Positions 49,397-58,117 of a stretch of 64,000 nucleotides of DNA are shown here, one piece after another. Position numbers and translations under genes: made by a program. Below the pieces are notes generated by a model. That model saw only the letters and a list, made by a program, of their open reading frames with translations. It had not been told where the DNA came from and searched no databases. The stretch covers positions 992,001-1,056,000 of the forward strand of contig NZ_LT607412.1 in assembly GCF_900091455.1 (NCBI RefSeq), written 5' to 3'. The stretch's first letter is position 1, and every line of letters starts with the position of its first letter. Source of the stretch: Micromonospora coriariae. GTDB taxonomy: Bacteria; Actinomycetota; Actinomycetes; Mycobacteriales; Micromonosporaceae.

Positions 49397-49461
49397 CGGT
49401 TGATCATGAAGTTATTGCCGTCCGGCCCGGCGAGTCGTGACAACAACTTCATGATCAACCG
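49397..49461. repeat. Palindromic repeat element, 21-bp arms (family copy 2)
   Basis: Arms 49397-49417 and 49441-49461 are complementary at 20 of 21 positions with a 23-nt loop. The core TTGATCATGAAGTT matches the repeat at 45483. It lies 36 bp after the rnd stop and may terminate that transcript. Confidence 0.75.
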
Positions 49462-49519
49462 GGTGCGACAAGCCGGCGGATGTGGGGTGGGCCACAGTGG
49501 GGGGTGCGGACGGGGTTGG

Positions 49520-49536
49520 TTACTGGCGAGTAGCAT
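49520..49536 (+). promoter_or_regulatory. Putative promoter and operator of the fadAB operon
   Basis: TAGCAT (49531-49536) is a TAnnnT -10. Overlapping it is TACT-GGCG-AGTA (49521-49532), a short palindrome that would place a bound repressor across the -10. The predicted transcript has a leader of about 85 nt before fadA. Binding by a TetR-type fatty-acid regulator is inference. Confidence 0.4.
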
Positions 49537-49628
49537 CCGGTGGACCTGCCCGTGTCGGCGACCCTCATTCAGTCCGGAGCGCCGCCCGCCGGCGCGAAGG
49601 CCGGATCATGGTCGAAAAGGAGGCTCAA

Positions 49629-50822
49629 GTGCCCCGTGAAGTTCGGGATGTCGTCTTCGTCGACGGCGTCCGTACCCCGTTCGGCAAGGCGGGTGGCATG
49701 TACGCCAACACCCGCGCCGACGACCTGGTGATCCGCTGCATCCGTGAACTGCTGCGCCGCAACCCGCAGCTGCCTCCGGAGCGGGTCGAGGAGGTCGCCA
49801 TCGCGGCCACCACCCAGATCGGTGACCAGGGCCTCACCATCGGGCGGACCGCCGCCCTGCTGGCCGGTCTGCCCAAGACCGTTCCCGGCTTCGCCATCGA
49901 CCGCATGTGCGCCGGCGCGATGACCGCGGTGACCACGGTCGCCGGTGGCATCGCCATGGGCGCGTACGACATCGCCATCGCCGGCGGCGTCGAGCACATG
50001 GGCCGCCACCCGATGGGTGAGGGCGTCGACCCCAACCCGCGCATCATCGCGGAGAAGCTGGTCGACCCGTCCGCGCTGGTCATGGGCGCCACCGCGGAGA
50101 ACCTGCACGACCTGGTCCCGCACATCACCAAGGCGCGCACCGACGCGTTCGCGCTCGCCTCGCAGCAGAAGACCGCCAAGGCGTACGCCAACGGCAAGCT
50201 CCAGGACGACCTGGTGTCGGTGGCCATCCGCGACGCCGAGGGCGGCTGGGGACTGGCCACTGTGGACGAAGCGCCGCGGGACACCTCACTGGAGAAGCTC
50301 GCCACCCTGAAGACCCCGTTCCGCCCGCACGGCAAGGTCACCGCGGGCAACGCGGCCGGCCTGAACGACGGCGCCACCGCGAGCCTGCTCGCCGACGAGG
50401 CCACCGCCCGCGAGCTGGGCCTGCCGGTCGCCATGCGGCTGGTGTCGTTCGGGTTCGTCGGCGTCGAGCCGGAGGTGATGGGCGTCGGCCCGATCCCGTC
50501 GACCGAGAAGGCGCTGCGTATCGCCGGGCTCAGCATCGACGACATCGGCCTGTTCGAGCTGAACGAGGCCTTCGCCGTCCAGGTGCTCGCCTTCCTCGAC
50601 CACTTCGGCATCGCCGACGACGACCCGCGGGTCAACCCGTGGGGCGGTGCGATCGCCATCGGCCACCCGCTGGCCTCCTCGGGCGTGCGGCTGATGACCC
50701 AGCTGGCCCGCCAGTTCGCCGAGCACCCCGAGGTCCGCTACGGCCTCACGGCGATGTGCATCGGCATCGGCATGGGCGGCACCGTCATCTGGGAGAACCC
50801 GCACTGGGAAGGAGACAAGTGA
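49629..50822 (+). CDS. fadA: Acetyl-CoA acyltransferase (3-ketoacyl-CoA thiolase)
   Basis: The 397-aa thiolase begins MPREVRDVVFVDGVRTPFGKA and has the nucleophilic Cys94 in DRMCAGAMTAV. The late signature is NPWGGAIAIGHPLASSG, and the general base Cys is in TAMCIGIGMGG. I set the start at GTG 49629, 5 nt after a strong AAAAGGAGG (49615-49623); the upstream ATG 49608 has no Shine-Dalgarno sequence and overlaps that ribosome-binding site. It catalyses the last beta-oxidation step and overlaps fadB by 4 nt. Confidence 0.93.
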   Translation: MPREVRDVVFVDGVRTPFGKAGGMYANTRADDLVIRCIRELLRRNPQLPPERVEEVAIAATTQIGDQGLTIGRTAALLAGLPKTVPGFAIDRMCAGAMTAVTTVAGGIAMGAYDIAIAGGVEHMGRHPMGEGVDPNPRIIAEKLVDPSALVMGATAENLHDLVPHITKARTDAFALASQQKTAKAYANGKLQDDLVSVAIRDAEGGWGLATVDEAPRDTSLEKLATLKTPFRPHGKVTAGNAAGLNDGATASLLADEATARELGLPVAMRLVSFGFVGVEPEVMGVGPIPSTEKALRIAGLSIDDIGLFELNEAFAVQVLAFLDHFGIADDDPRVNPWGGAIAIGHPLASSGVRLMTQLARQFAEHPEVRYGLTAMCIGIGMGGTVIWENPHWEGDK

Positions 50823-52888
50823 GCGCGCTCGCCGCACCGAACGAGGTCGTCACCAGGGCGCTGCTGCGTCAGGTGAACGTACCGGGGCTGGACCGACCCG
50901 CCGCCCTGATCACGTTGGACAACGGCTTCGACCACACCAAGCCGAACACCTTCGGCCCGGCCGGGTTGACCAGCCTGGACGAGGCGATCACCGCCGCGCT
51001 CGCCGCCGACCCGGCGTTCATCGCGGTCACCGGCAAGCCGTACATCTTCTGCGTGGGCGCGGACATCGTCGGCCTGCCGCAGCTCGCCGACCGCGCGCAG
51101 GCGCTGGAAATCGGCCGGCTCGGCCACCGGGTCTTCGCCCGGCTCAAGGACAGCGCGGTGCCCACGTTCGCGTTCGTCAACGGCGCGGCCATGGGTGGCG
51201 GCCTGGAGCTGGCGCTGCACTGCCACTACCGGACGCTCTCCGGCGGCGCCGCGGCCCTCGCGCTGCCCGAGGTCTCCCTCGGTCTGGTCCCCGGGTGGGG
51301 CGGCACCCAGCTGCTGCCGAACCTGATCGGCATCCCCGCCGCCACCCAGGTGATCATCCAGAACCCGCTCATGCAGAACAAGATGCTCAAGCCGAAGCAG
51401 GCCGCCGAGCTGGGCATCGCTGATGTGCTGCTGGAGCCGGCCGACTTCCTGGAGCGGTCCCTGGAGTGGGCCGCCGGCGTGGTGCGGGGCCAGGTCACAG
51501 TGACCCGGCCCGCTGTCGACAAGGACATGTGGGCCGGCGTGCTCTACTTCGCCCGGCAGACCCTCGACCAGCGGCTGCACGGCGCGGTTCCGGCCGCGTA
51601 CAAGGCGCTGGACCTGCTGGAGACGGCGAAGGACGGCGACTTCGCCGCCGGCACCGCCGCCGAGGACGAGGCCCTCGCGGACCTGGTCTTCTCCGAGGAG
51701 CTGCGCAGCGGCCTGTACGCCTTCGACCTGGTGCAGCGGCGGGCCAAGCGTCCGGCCGGCGCGCCGGACAAGGGCCTCGCCCGGCCGGTCACCAAGGTCG
51801 GCATCGTCGGCGCCGGCCTGATGGCCAGCCAGCTGGCACTGCTGTTCGCCCGCCGCCTCCAGGTGCCGGTCGTGATGACCGACCTGGACCAGTCCCGGGT
51901 GGACAAGGGCGTCGGCTACGTGCACACCCAGATCGAGAAGGCCGTCACCAAGGGCCGGATGGACAAGGGCACCGCCGCCAAGCTGTACGGCCTGGTCAGC
52001 GGCACTGTCGACAAGAGCGCCTTCGCCGACGCCGACTTCATCATCGAAGCCGTCTTCGAGGACCTGGGCGTCAAGAAGCAGGTCTGGGCCGAGCTGGAGA
52101 AGATCGTCTCGCCGGAGGCGGTGCTGGCCACCAACACCAGCTCGCTCTCCATCACGGAGATGGCCGCCGAGCTGGACCACCCGGAGCGGGTGGTCGGCTT
52201 CCACTTCTTCAACCCGGTGGCGGTGCTGCCGCTGCTGGAGATCGTCCGGGGTGAGCGGACCGACGACGCCACCCTCGCGACCGCGTTCGCGGTCAGCAAG
52301 CAGCTGAAGAAGTCCTCGGTGCTGGTCAAGGACGCCCCCGCGTTCGTGGTGAACCGGCTGCTCACCCGCTTCCTGGGCACCGTCTTCGCCGCTGTCGACG
52401 CCGGCACCCCGCTGGACGTGGCGAACAGCGCGCTGGACCCGCTGGGTCTGCCGATGCGCCCGCTGGCCCTGCTCCAGCTGGTCGGGCCGGCCGTCGCGTA
52501 CCACGTGGGCGGCACCCTGCACGCGGCGTACCCGGACCGGTTCGGCGTCAGCGAGAACCTCAAGCGGATCGCCGACTCGGGCCAGCCCATCGTGGTCGAC
52601 GACAAGGTCAACGAGGAGGTCGCCAAGCTGCTCGTCGTGGGTGACCAGCCGCTGACCGCCGAGCAGGTACGGCAGAACGCGCTCGACGCGCTCGCCCAGG
52701 AGATCCGGCTGATGCTGGACGAGGGCGTGGTCGCTGAGGCGCAGGACATCGACCTGTGCATGATCCTCGGTGCCGGCTGGCCGTTCCACCTGGGCGGCGT
52801 CACGCCGTACCTGGACCGGACCGGCACCAGCGAGCGCGTCACCGGCCAGCGGTTCCTGCCGCGCGGGGCGGCGAGCCTGCCCGCCTGA
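50819..52888 (+). CDS. fadB: Fatty-acid oxidation multifunctional protein (enoyl-CoA hydratase / 3-hydroxyacyl-CoA dehydrogenase)
   Basis: The 689-aa protein has an N-terminal crotonase domain (KPYIFCVGADIVGLPQLADR oxyanion region; FVNGAAMGGGLELALHCHYR; LPEVSLGLVPGWGGTQLLP). A C-terminal 3-hydroxyacyl-CoA dehydrogenase follows, with the NAD loop VGIVGAGLMASQLALL at about 324, then NTSSLSITEMAAEL, HFFNPVAVLPLLEIVRG, and PAFVVNRLLTRFLG. It hydrates and oxidises enoyl-CoA chains. GTG 50819 overlaps the fadA stop (GTGA). Confidence 0.93.
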   Translation: MSALAAPNEVVTRALLRQVNVPGLDRPAALITLDNGFDHTKPNTFGPAGLTSLDEAITAALAADPAFIAVTGKPYIFCVGADIVGLPQLADRAQALEIGRLGHRVFARLKDSAVPTFAFVNGAAMGGGLELALHCHYRTLSGGAAALALPEVSLGLVPGWGGTQLLPNLIGIPAATQVIIQNPLMQNKMLKPKQAAELGIADVLLEPADFLERSLEWAAGVVRGQVTVTRPAVDKDMWAGVLYFARQTLDQRLHGAVPAAYKALDLLETAKDGDFAAGTAAEDEALADLVFSEELRSGLYAFDLVQRRAKRPAGAPDKGLARPVTKVGIVGAGLMASQLALLFARRLQVPVVMTDLDQSRVDKGVGYVHTQIEKAVTKGRMDKGTAAKLYGLVSGTVDKSAFADADFIIEAVFEDLGVKKQVWAELEKIVSPEAVLATNTSSLSITEMAAELDHPERVVGFHFFNPVAVLPLLEIVRGERTDDATLATAFAVSKQLKKSSVLVKDAPAFVVNRLLTRFLGTVFAAVDAGTPLDVANSALDPLGLPMRPLALLQLVGPAVAYHVGGTLHAAYPDRFGVSENLKRIADSGQPIVVDDKVNEEVAKLLVVGDQPLTAEQVRQNALDALAQEIRLMLDEGVVAEAQDIDLCMILGAGWPFHLGGVTPYLDRTGTSERVTGQRFLPRGAASLPA

Positions 52889-53043
52889 CCGTTCGCGGTA
52901 CCACCGTCGCGGTGGTCGGGCCGTTCCTCGTGGACGGGCCGGCCACCGCGTTCGCGTCTGGCCCCGGCCGCAGCGGAGACGGGAGCACCGGCTGCGGACA
53001 GCGCACTGCCGCGAGTGGGCAGCGTGCGGGCTCGTCACCGGGT

Positions 53044-53049
53044 TAGGAT
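53044..53049 (+). promoter_or_regulatory. -10 element TAGGAT upstream of the Pro-rich membrane gene
   Basis: TAGGAT would start transcription near 53056. GGAG lies 9 nt before ATG 53084, so this gene has a short leader with a Shine-Dalgarno sequence. Confidence 0.45.
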
Positions 53050-53083
53050 CACCCGCTTTGCTACCCGATCTTGGAGCTGACTG

Positions 53084-53902
53084 ATGTCCCAGCCGCCGGT
53101 CGACCCCTACGGACCGCCGCACGGTTCCTATCCCCCGCCGCAGCAGCCCGGCCAGCCGGTGCCGCCGCAGCCCGGCGGCCAGCCGGGCTTCCCACCCGCA
53201 CCGCAGGGCTTCCCGCCGCCGCAGCAGCAGGGCTTCCCGGCCGCACCGCAGGGCTTCCCGCACGTGCAGCAGGGTCAGCCGTGGGGCGACCCGAGCATGG
53301 TTGGCGGCCCGCCGCCGGCGAAGAAGTCGAAGGTCGGCCGGATCGTGCTGATCGTGCTGGCCGTGGTGCTGGTGCTCTGCCTCGGCGGCGCGGCGATCAC
53401 CTGGCTCGCGGTCAAGGACGAGGTGGGCGAGGTCGTCGACGCCACCAACACGCGGGTGGTCGCGCCGACCACCCTCGCCGGCCGGCCGAAGATCGACGAC
53501 CCGGAGCTGCAGAAGCTCTCCGACGATCTGGTCGCCGAGATGAAGTCGACGGTGCAGAACGAGACCAGCGCCGTCGGCGCCTTCTACGGCGACCCGGCCG
53601 AGGAGGACCTCGTCATGATCGCCGGCACGTCCGGCCTGATGGCGGACCCGAAGAAGGAGTTGGACACCGCGGTGACCGGGCTCTCCACCGAACTCGGGGT
53701 GGCCACGATGGCAGCCGTCGAGCCCGGTCCGCTCGGTGGCGAGGCGCGCTGCGGCGACGGCACGACCGACGGTGTGCCGCTGGGCGTCTGCGTCTGGGCC
53801 GACAAGGGCAGCGTGGGCCTCGTGGTGATGTTCTTCAAGTCCGGCGCGGAGGCGAAGGCCGAGTTCGCCACCATCCGGGGCCAGGTCGAGCAGCGCTCCT
53901 GA
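53084..53902 (+). CDS. Pro-rich single-pass membrane protein, unknown function
   Basis: The 272-aa protein has a Pro/Gln/Gly-rich cytoplasmic tail (1-83; Q-G-F-P repeated), a Lys-rich stop-transfer, one helix (RIVLIVLAVVLVLCLGGAAITWLAV) and an extracytoplasmic domain of about 160 residues with C-G-D-G...V-C-V-W, probably one disulfide. It resembles the actinomycete septum-proximal or transport-associated Pro-rich family, but no name fits. It is a third member of this architecture in the window. Confidence 0.7.
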   Translation: MSQPPVDPYGPPHGSYPPPQQPGQPVPPQPGGQPGFPPAPQGFPPPQQQGFPAAPQGFPHVQQGQPWGDPSMVGGPPPAKKSKVGRIVLIVLAVVLVLCLGGAAITWLAVKDEVGEVVDATNTRVVAPTTLAGRPKIDDPELQKLSDDLVAEMKSTVQNETSAVGAFYGDPAEEDLVMIAGTSGLMADPKKELDTAVTGLSTELGVATMAAVEPGPLGGEARCGDGTTDGVPLGVCVWADKGSVGLVVMFFKSGAEAKAEFATIRGQVEQRS

Positions 53903-53917
53903 GCCGTACGGACCGAC

Positions 53918-53951
53918 CGGGCCCCGGCCACCCTCGGGTGGCCGGGGCCCG
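53918..53951. terminator. Perfect 16-bp hairpin between convergent genes
   Basis: Arms 53918-53933 and 53936-53951 are exact complements. The hairpin lies between the stop of the Pro-rich gene and the stop of the VOC gene and should serve both. Confidence 0.8.
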
Positions 53952-53968
53952 ATGCCGTACGCCGTCGG

Positions 53969-54388
53969 TCAGGCCGGTTCGCCGTCCTCCGCGGCGGCCC
54001 GCGCCGCCGCTGCCGCCGCCCGCTCGTGCGCACTGCGCAGCACGCAGAACTCGTTGCCCTCCGGGTCGGCGAGCACCACCCAGCCGGAGCCGTCCGGCCG
54101 GGTCTGGTCGTCGACGAGCGTCGCGCCGATGCCGAGCAGCCGCTCGACCTCCTCGGCCCGGGTCCGGTCGGCGGGCTGCAGGTCCAGGTGCAGCCGGTTC
54201 TTCACCGACTTGCCCTCGGGCACTGCGATGAACAGCACCTCCGGGCCACCCGGGGGCAACAGCATCGCCTCCGGGTCGCCGGGAAAGTCGTCCGGCTGCC
54301 GGGGGCAGTCGAAGACCTGCGACCAGAAACCGGCCAGCGCGTACGTGTCGTGGCAGTCGATGCTGATGTTGTGAATCGTCGAGCTCAC
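53969..54388 (-). CDS. VOC (glyoxalase/bleomycin-resistance fold) family protein
   Basis: The 139-aa protein is one VOC module: NISIDCHDTYALAGFWSQVFDCPRQ, then NRLHLDLQPADRTRAEEVERLLGIGATLVDD, then GSGWVVLADPEGNEFCVLR. The D-P-E-G-N-E-F-C stretch is the common VOC metal-site end. The substrate is unknown. Its ATG overlaps the stop of a closely similar gene (tandem duplicates). Confidence 0.88.
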   Translation of the reverse strand: MSSTIHNISIDCHDTYALAGFWSQVFDCPRQPDDFPGDPEAMLLPPGGPEVLFIAVPEGKSVKNRLHLDLQPADRTRAEEVERLLGIGATLVDDQTRPDGSGWVVLADPEGNEFCVLRSAHERAAAAAARAAAEDGEPA

Positions 54389-54792
54389 GGTTGATCCTCC
54401 ACAGTGGTGGTGGCGACACGCTCCCCGGCGCTGCGCAGAACGCAGAACTCGTTGCCCTCCGGGTCGGCGAGCACCGCCCAGCCCGTGCCGTCGGCGTGCC
54501 GCCGGTCGGCGACCATGCTGGCTCCGAGGCCGAGCACCCGCTCGATCTCCTCGTCCCTGGTCCGTTCGACGGGCTCCAGGCAGATGTGCAGCCGGTTCTT
54601 GGTCACCTTCTCGTCCGGCACCGCCTGGAAGAACAGGTCCGGGGTCGCCGCGTCCGGTGGCAGCAGCGCCGCCTCCGGATCACCCGGGACGTCCTCGGGA
54701 TGCCGGGCGTACCCGAGCACCGCCGACCAGAAGCCGGCCAGGGCGTACGTGTCGTGACAGTCGAAACTGATGTTGCGGATCCGTGGATACAC
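54385..54792 (-). CDS. VOC family protein, tandem paralogue
   Basis: The 135-aa protein matches the next gene closely (RIRNISFDCHDTYALAGFWSAVLGYARH; NRLHICLEPVERTRDEEIERVLGLGAS; GTGWAVLADPEGNEFCVLR). I start it at GTG 54792, 7 nt after GGAGGG. The longer upstream frame is Arg/Ser-rich and unlike VOC. The pair may form a two-module complex, as VOC domains usually work in pairs. Confidence 0.85.
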   Translation of the reverse strand: MYPRIRNISFDCHDTYALAGFWSAVLGYARHPEDVPGDPEAALLPPDAATPDLFFQAVPDEKVTKNRLHICLEPVERTRDEEIERVLGLGASMVADRRHADGTGWAVLADPEGNEFCVLRSAGERVATTTVEDQP

Positions 54793-54965
54793 GGGTGTTC
54801 CCTCCGTGCTGGATAGGGATGCTCCGCCTCCGGGGATCAGCCGAGAGAGACCCGGGGTGCGGAGTCGGTGATCGTGGACATCGAACGCACCCCCCTTCGA
54901 TCTCGAGCTGACGGGGTGATCGTGCCATCGGGTCAGCGCCGCCCGCAACCCGTCCGACGGGTGGG

Positions 54966-56135
54966 TCAGCCGGCGGTGGGCACCGCCGGGGCGTCCGCCG
55001 ACGGCAGGGTGACCGTCACCTCGAGGCCCCCACCTGGTTGCGCGATCACCCGCACCGTGCCGCCGTGCGCGTCGCAGACCGCCCGGACGATGGACAGCCC
55101 CAGGCCGGAGCCACGGGCGCCGGTGCGTTCCCGGCCGCCGCGCCGGAACGGCTCGAACAGGCCCGGCACGTCGGCCTGGTCCACCTCGAAACCGGTGTTG
55201 CCCACCACCAGCCAGGAGCGCTCGCGGTCGGTGCCGGTGCGCACCCAGAGCCGGCCGTGCAGGTGGTTGTAGCGAACCGCGTTCTCGATCAGGTTACCGG
55301 CCAGCCGGTCCAGCAGCCCCGGGTCGCCGACCACCGGCGCGGACTCCAGCGACGTCTGCACCCGCAGGCCGATCCGCTCCACCTCCCGCCGCATCGCCGA
55401 CAGCGCATTGGCCGTGCCGGTGGCGAGGTCACACTCGGTGCGGCGGCCGAGCCGCCGCCCCGCCTGCGCCTCGCTGCGCGCCAGCACCAGCAGCGCGTCG
55501 ACCAGACCGTTGGCCCGCTCCGACGCGTCCCGGACCACCATCGCCATCCGGCGGTACTCGGCGGCGTCCGCATCGTCGTCGCTGAGCGTCACGTCGATCT
55601 CGGTCCGCATCACGGCGAGCGGGGTACGCAGCTCGTGCGAGGCATTGGCCACGAAACGCTTCTGCGCCTCGAACGCGGACGCGATCCGGTCCAGCATGGC
55701 GTCGAAGGTCTTGGCCAGCTCGGCCACCTCGTCGTCGGCGCCCGAGTAGCCGATCCGCTGGTCCAGGGTCGCCTCACCGAGCCGCTGCGCGGTCGCGGTG
55801 ACCTGGTGCAGCGGCCGCAGTGCCCGGCCGGCCACCGCGTACGCGCCGGCCACCCCGACCACGCTGATCGCCAGCAGCGCGACCAGACCCTTGGCCAGCA
55901 ACTCCCCCGAGGCGGCGTCGACCAACTGGCGCTGCCACTGTTCGGCGTCGAGCACCCGGCCGTCGGACAGCACCACTGTCGTACCCGGCAGCAGCTCGTC
56001 GGTGGGTCGCAACGCGTCCCGAACGAGCAGCCAGGCCAGCAGCACCAGGATCGCTCCCGCGCCGATCAGCAGCACGCCGTTGAGCACGGTCAGCCGCAAC
56101 CGCAGGGTGGGCCGCAGACGCCCCCGATCGGTCAT
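54966..56135 (-). CDS. Two-component sensor histidine kinase
   Basis: The 389-aa kinase has two membrane helices (about 17-39 and 82-103) enclosing an extracytoplasmic sensor of about 40 residues, a HAMP linker (ALRPLHQVTATAQRLGEATLD), and a HisKA domain with the phospho-accepting His167 in ASHELRTPLAV. An ATPase domain follows, with N box NLIENAVRYNH, F box LFEPFRRG and G box GSGLGLSIV. Its ATG overlaps the response-regulator stop by 4 nt. Its small sensor domain suggests membrane stress or a small ligand. Confidence 0.93.
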   Translation of the reverse strand: MTDRGRLRPTLRLRLTVLNGVLLIGAGAILVLLAWLLVRDALRPTDELLPGTTVVLSDGRVLDAEQWQRQLVDAASGELLAKGLVALLAISVVGVAGAYAVAGRALRPLHQVTATAQRLGEATLDQRIGYSGADDEVAELAKTFDAMLDRIASAFEAQKRFVANASHELRTPLAVMRTEIDVTLSDDDADAAEYRRMAMVVRDASERANGLVDALLVLARSEAQAGRRLGRRTECDLATGTANALSAMRREVERIGLRVQTSLESAPVVGDPGLLDRLAGNLIENAVRYNHLHGRLWVRTGTDRERSWLVVGNTGFEVDQADVPGLFEPFRRGGRERTGARGSGLGLSIVRAVCDAHGGTVRVIAQPGGGLEVTVTLPSADAPAVPTAG

Positions 56136-56800
56136 GACACGGCCTCAGCGGTGCGGTAACCCGCGCCGACCACCGTCTCGATCAGCGGCGGTTCGCCGAG
56201 CTTCTTACGCAGTGTCATCACGGTGACCCGGACGATCGTGGTGAACGGGTCCGTGTTGGCGTCCCAGACCCGTTCCAGCAGCTCCTCGCTGGACACCACC
56301 GCGCCGCGCGCCTTGAGCAGCTCGCTGAGCACCCCGAACTCCTTGTTGGTCAGGTCGACCGGCACGCCGGCCCGGGTGGCGACCCGGCGGGCCGGGTCGA
56401 GCACCAGATCGGCCAGTTCGAGCACCGGCGGCGCGGCCGGGGTGGCCCGCCGGCCCAGCGCCTGCACCCGGGCGACCAGCTCGTCGAAGGCGAACGGTTT
56501 GGGCAGGTAGTCGTCCGCGCCGAGCTGCAACCCCTCCACCCGGTCGGCCACCGTGCCGCTCGCGGTCAGCATCAGCACCCGGGTCAACGCGCCGGAGGCG
56601 GCCAGGTCGGCGCAGATCTGGTCGCCGTGCACGCCGGGCAGGTCGCGGTCCAGCACGACGACGTCGTACCGCGTGACGAACGCCGCCTCGTGGCCGGCGT
56701 CACCGTCGTAGGCCACGTCGACCGCCATCCCCCGCTTGCGCAACCCGCGCGCGATCGCGTCGGCGAGGTTGCGCTCGTCCTCCACCACCAGTACCCGCAT
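56132..56800 (-). CDS. OmpR-family response regulator
   Basis: The 222-aa regulator starts at ATG 56800 (MRVLVVEDERNLADAIARGL). It has the phospho-acceptor Asp51 in VVVLDRDLPGVHG, Lys in LPKPFAFDELVARV, and a winged-helix DNA-binding domain ending VTVMTLRKKLGEPPLIETVVGAGYR. A longer frame upstream lacks family sequence. It is the first gene of the pair with the kinase. Confidence 0.95.
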   Translation of the reverse strand: MRVLVVEDERNLADAIARGLRKRGMAVDVAYDGDAGHEAAFVTRYDVVVLDRDLPGVHGDQICADLAASGALTRVLMLTASGTVADRVEGLQLGADDYLPKPFAFDELVARVQALGRRATPAAPPVLELADLVLDPARRVATRAGVPVDLTNKEFGVLSELLKARGAVVSSEELLERVWDANTDPFTTIVRVTVMTLRKKLGEPPLIETVVGAGYRTAEAVS

Positions 56801-56938
56801 CCCGGCCTCCTCGCTGCTGACCACCGACAACCTAGTGCCGGCCGGCAACCATCGTCCCTCGCCGCCCGCGCGGGCCGGCGTTGCGGACCATCCCGGCGTA
56901 CGCGATGCTTCCGGCACCGAGCGACGGACGGACCTGTC

Positions 56939-58117
56939 ATGACCATCGCGGCACCACCTGCCCTGCGGGACATCGCCTACCGGGGCTTTCACCTACCAAC
57001 GGACCGGGCGGCCGGCACCGGTGACGGCCTGCGCGCCGACGACCGGGGGCTGACCCCGGCCGACGCGGACCCGCCGGCGGCCCGGGGCAGCTGGACGTCA
57101 CCACCGGTCCGGGTCGGTTTCCCGGTCGCCGAGGTGGTGCCGTCCTGGACCGCCGACACTCCCGACGGCTGCTGGATCGAGGTCGAGCTGCGCGGCTGGC
57201 ACGGGAACGGGCCGAGCACAGGTTGGTACCTGCTGGCCCGCTGGGCGGCCGACGACCGCGCGGTGCGGCGCACCTCGGTGCCCGGGCAGCGCGACGGCGA
57301 CGCCCGGGTGGACACCGACACGCTGATCGTGACAGGTGCGACGGTCACCGGCTGGCAGGCCCGGGTGACCCTGTGCCGGCCGCCGGGCAGCCCGGCCGGC
57401 CCGGTGCTGCGCAGCATCGGCGCGGTCGCCACCGGCCACCCGCCGACCGATCCGTCCGATGAGCCGGAGCCGGGCGGCGACCGGCAGCCGACCGCCGGCG
57501 CCGGCCGCGGAAGGGTGCTGGACGTGCCCCGCTACTCGCAGCGGCTGCACGCCGGCCAGCACCCGCAGTGGGGTGGCGGCGGCGACTCCTGGTGCAGCCC
57601 CACCTGTACCTCGATGGTGCTCGCCTACTGGGATGCCGGGCCGGCGCCGGAGCGCTACGCCTGGGTGGAGCCGCCCGGCCCGCGCCCGGTGGTGGTGCAC
57701 GCCGCCCGGCACTGCTACGACCACGGGTACGCCGGGGCCGGCAACTGGCCGTTCAACACCGCGTACGCCGGGCTGCACGGGGTGGAGGCGTTCGTCACCC
57801 GGCTGCGGTCGCTGGCCGAGGCCGAGGCGTTCATCGCCGCCGGCATCCCGTTGATCGTCTCCGCCGCGTTCCGGGCCGGCGAGGTGCCGGGGCTGGCGTA
57901 CGACACCAGGGGGCACCTGATGGTGCTGGTCGGCTTCACCGCCGACGGTGACCCGGTGCTCAACGACCCGTACGCGCCGGACGACGACGCGGTACGCCGG
58001 ACCGTGCCCCGACGGCGGTTCGAGGTGGCCTGGCAGCGGGGCAGCGGTGGGGTGGCGTACGTGCTGCGGCCGGCGTCGGTGCCGCTGCCCCCGCCGCCCG
58101 CCCAGGCCAACTGGTGA
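56939..58117 (+). CDS. C39-family (papain-like) peptidase protein
   Basis: The 392-aa protein has an N-terminal beta-rich domain (about 1-165: RDIAYRGFHLP, ...WIEVELRG, ...GWQARVTLCRP) and a C39-like cysteine peptidase. The catalytic Cys219 is in DSWCSPTCTSM, His in TRGHLMVLVGF and Asp in LNDPYAP. C39 domains cleave after double-Gly or process bacteriocin leaders, but stand-alone actinomycete forms have unknown substrates. There is no signal peptide by eye. Its stop abuts the convergent PQQ-protein stop with no gap. Confidence 0.8.
   Translation: MTIAAPPALRDIAYRGFHLPTDRAAGTGDGLRADDRGLTPADADPPAARGSWTSPPVRVGFPVAEVVPSWTADTPDGCWIEVELRGWHGNGPSTGWYLLARWAADDRAVRRTSVPGQRDGDARVDTDTLIVTGATVTGWQARVTLCRPPGSPAGPVLRSIGAVATGHPPTDPSDEPEPGGDRQPTAGAGRGRVLDVPRYSQRLHAGQHPQWGGGGDSWCSPTCTSMVLAYWDAGPAPERYAWVEPPGPRPVVVHAARHCYDHGYAGAGNWPFNTAYAGLHGVEAFVTRLRSLAEAEAFIAAGIPLIVSAAFRAGEVPGLAYDTRGHLMVLVGFTADGDPVLNDPYAPDDDAVRRTVPRRRFEVAWQRGSGGVAYVLRPASVPLPPPPAQANW

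Noticed and set aside
52900..52916. ACCACCG-n3-CGGTGGT after fadB as a terminator
   Set aside because: Only 7 bp with a 3-nt loop; such pairs are common by chance at this GC content, so I did not list it as a feature.
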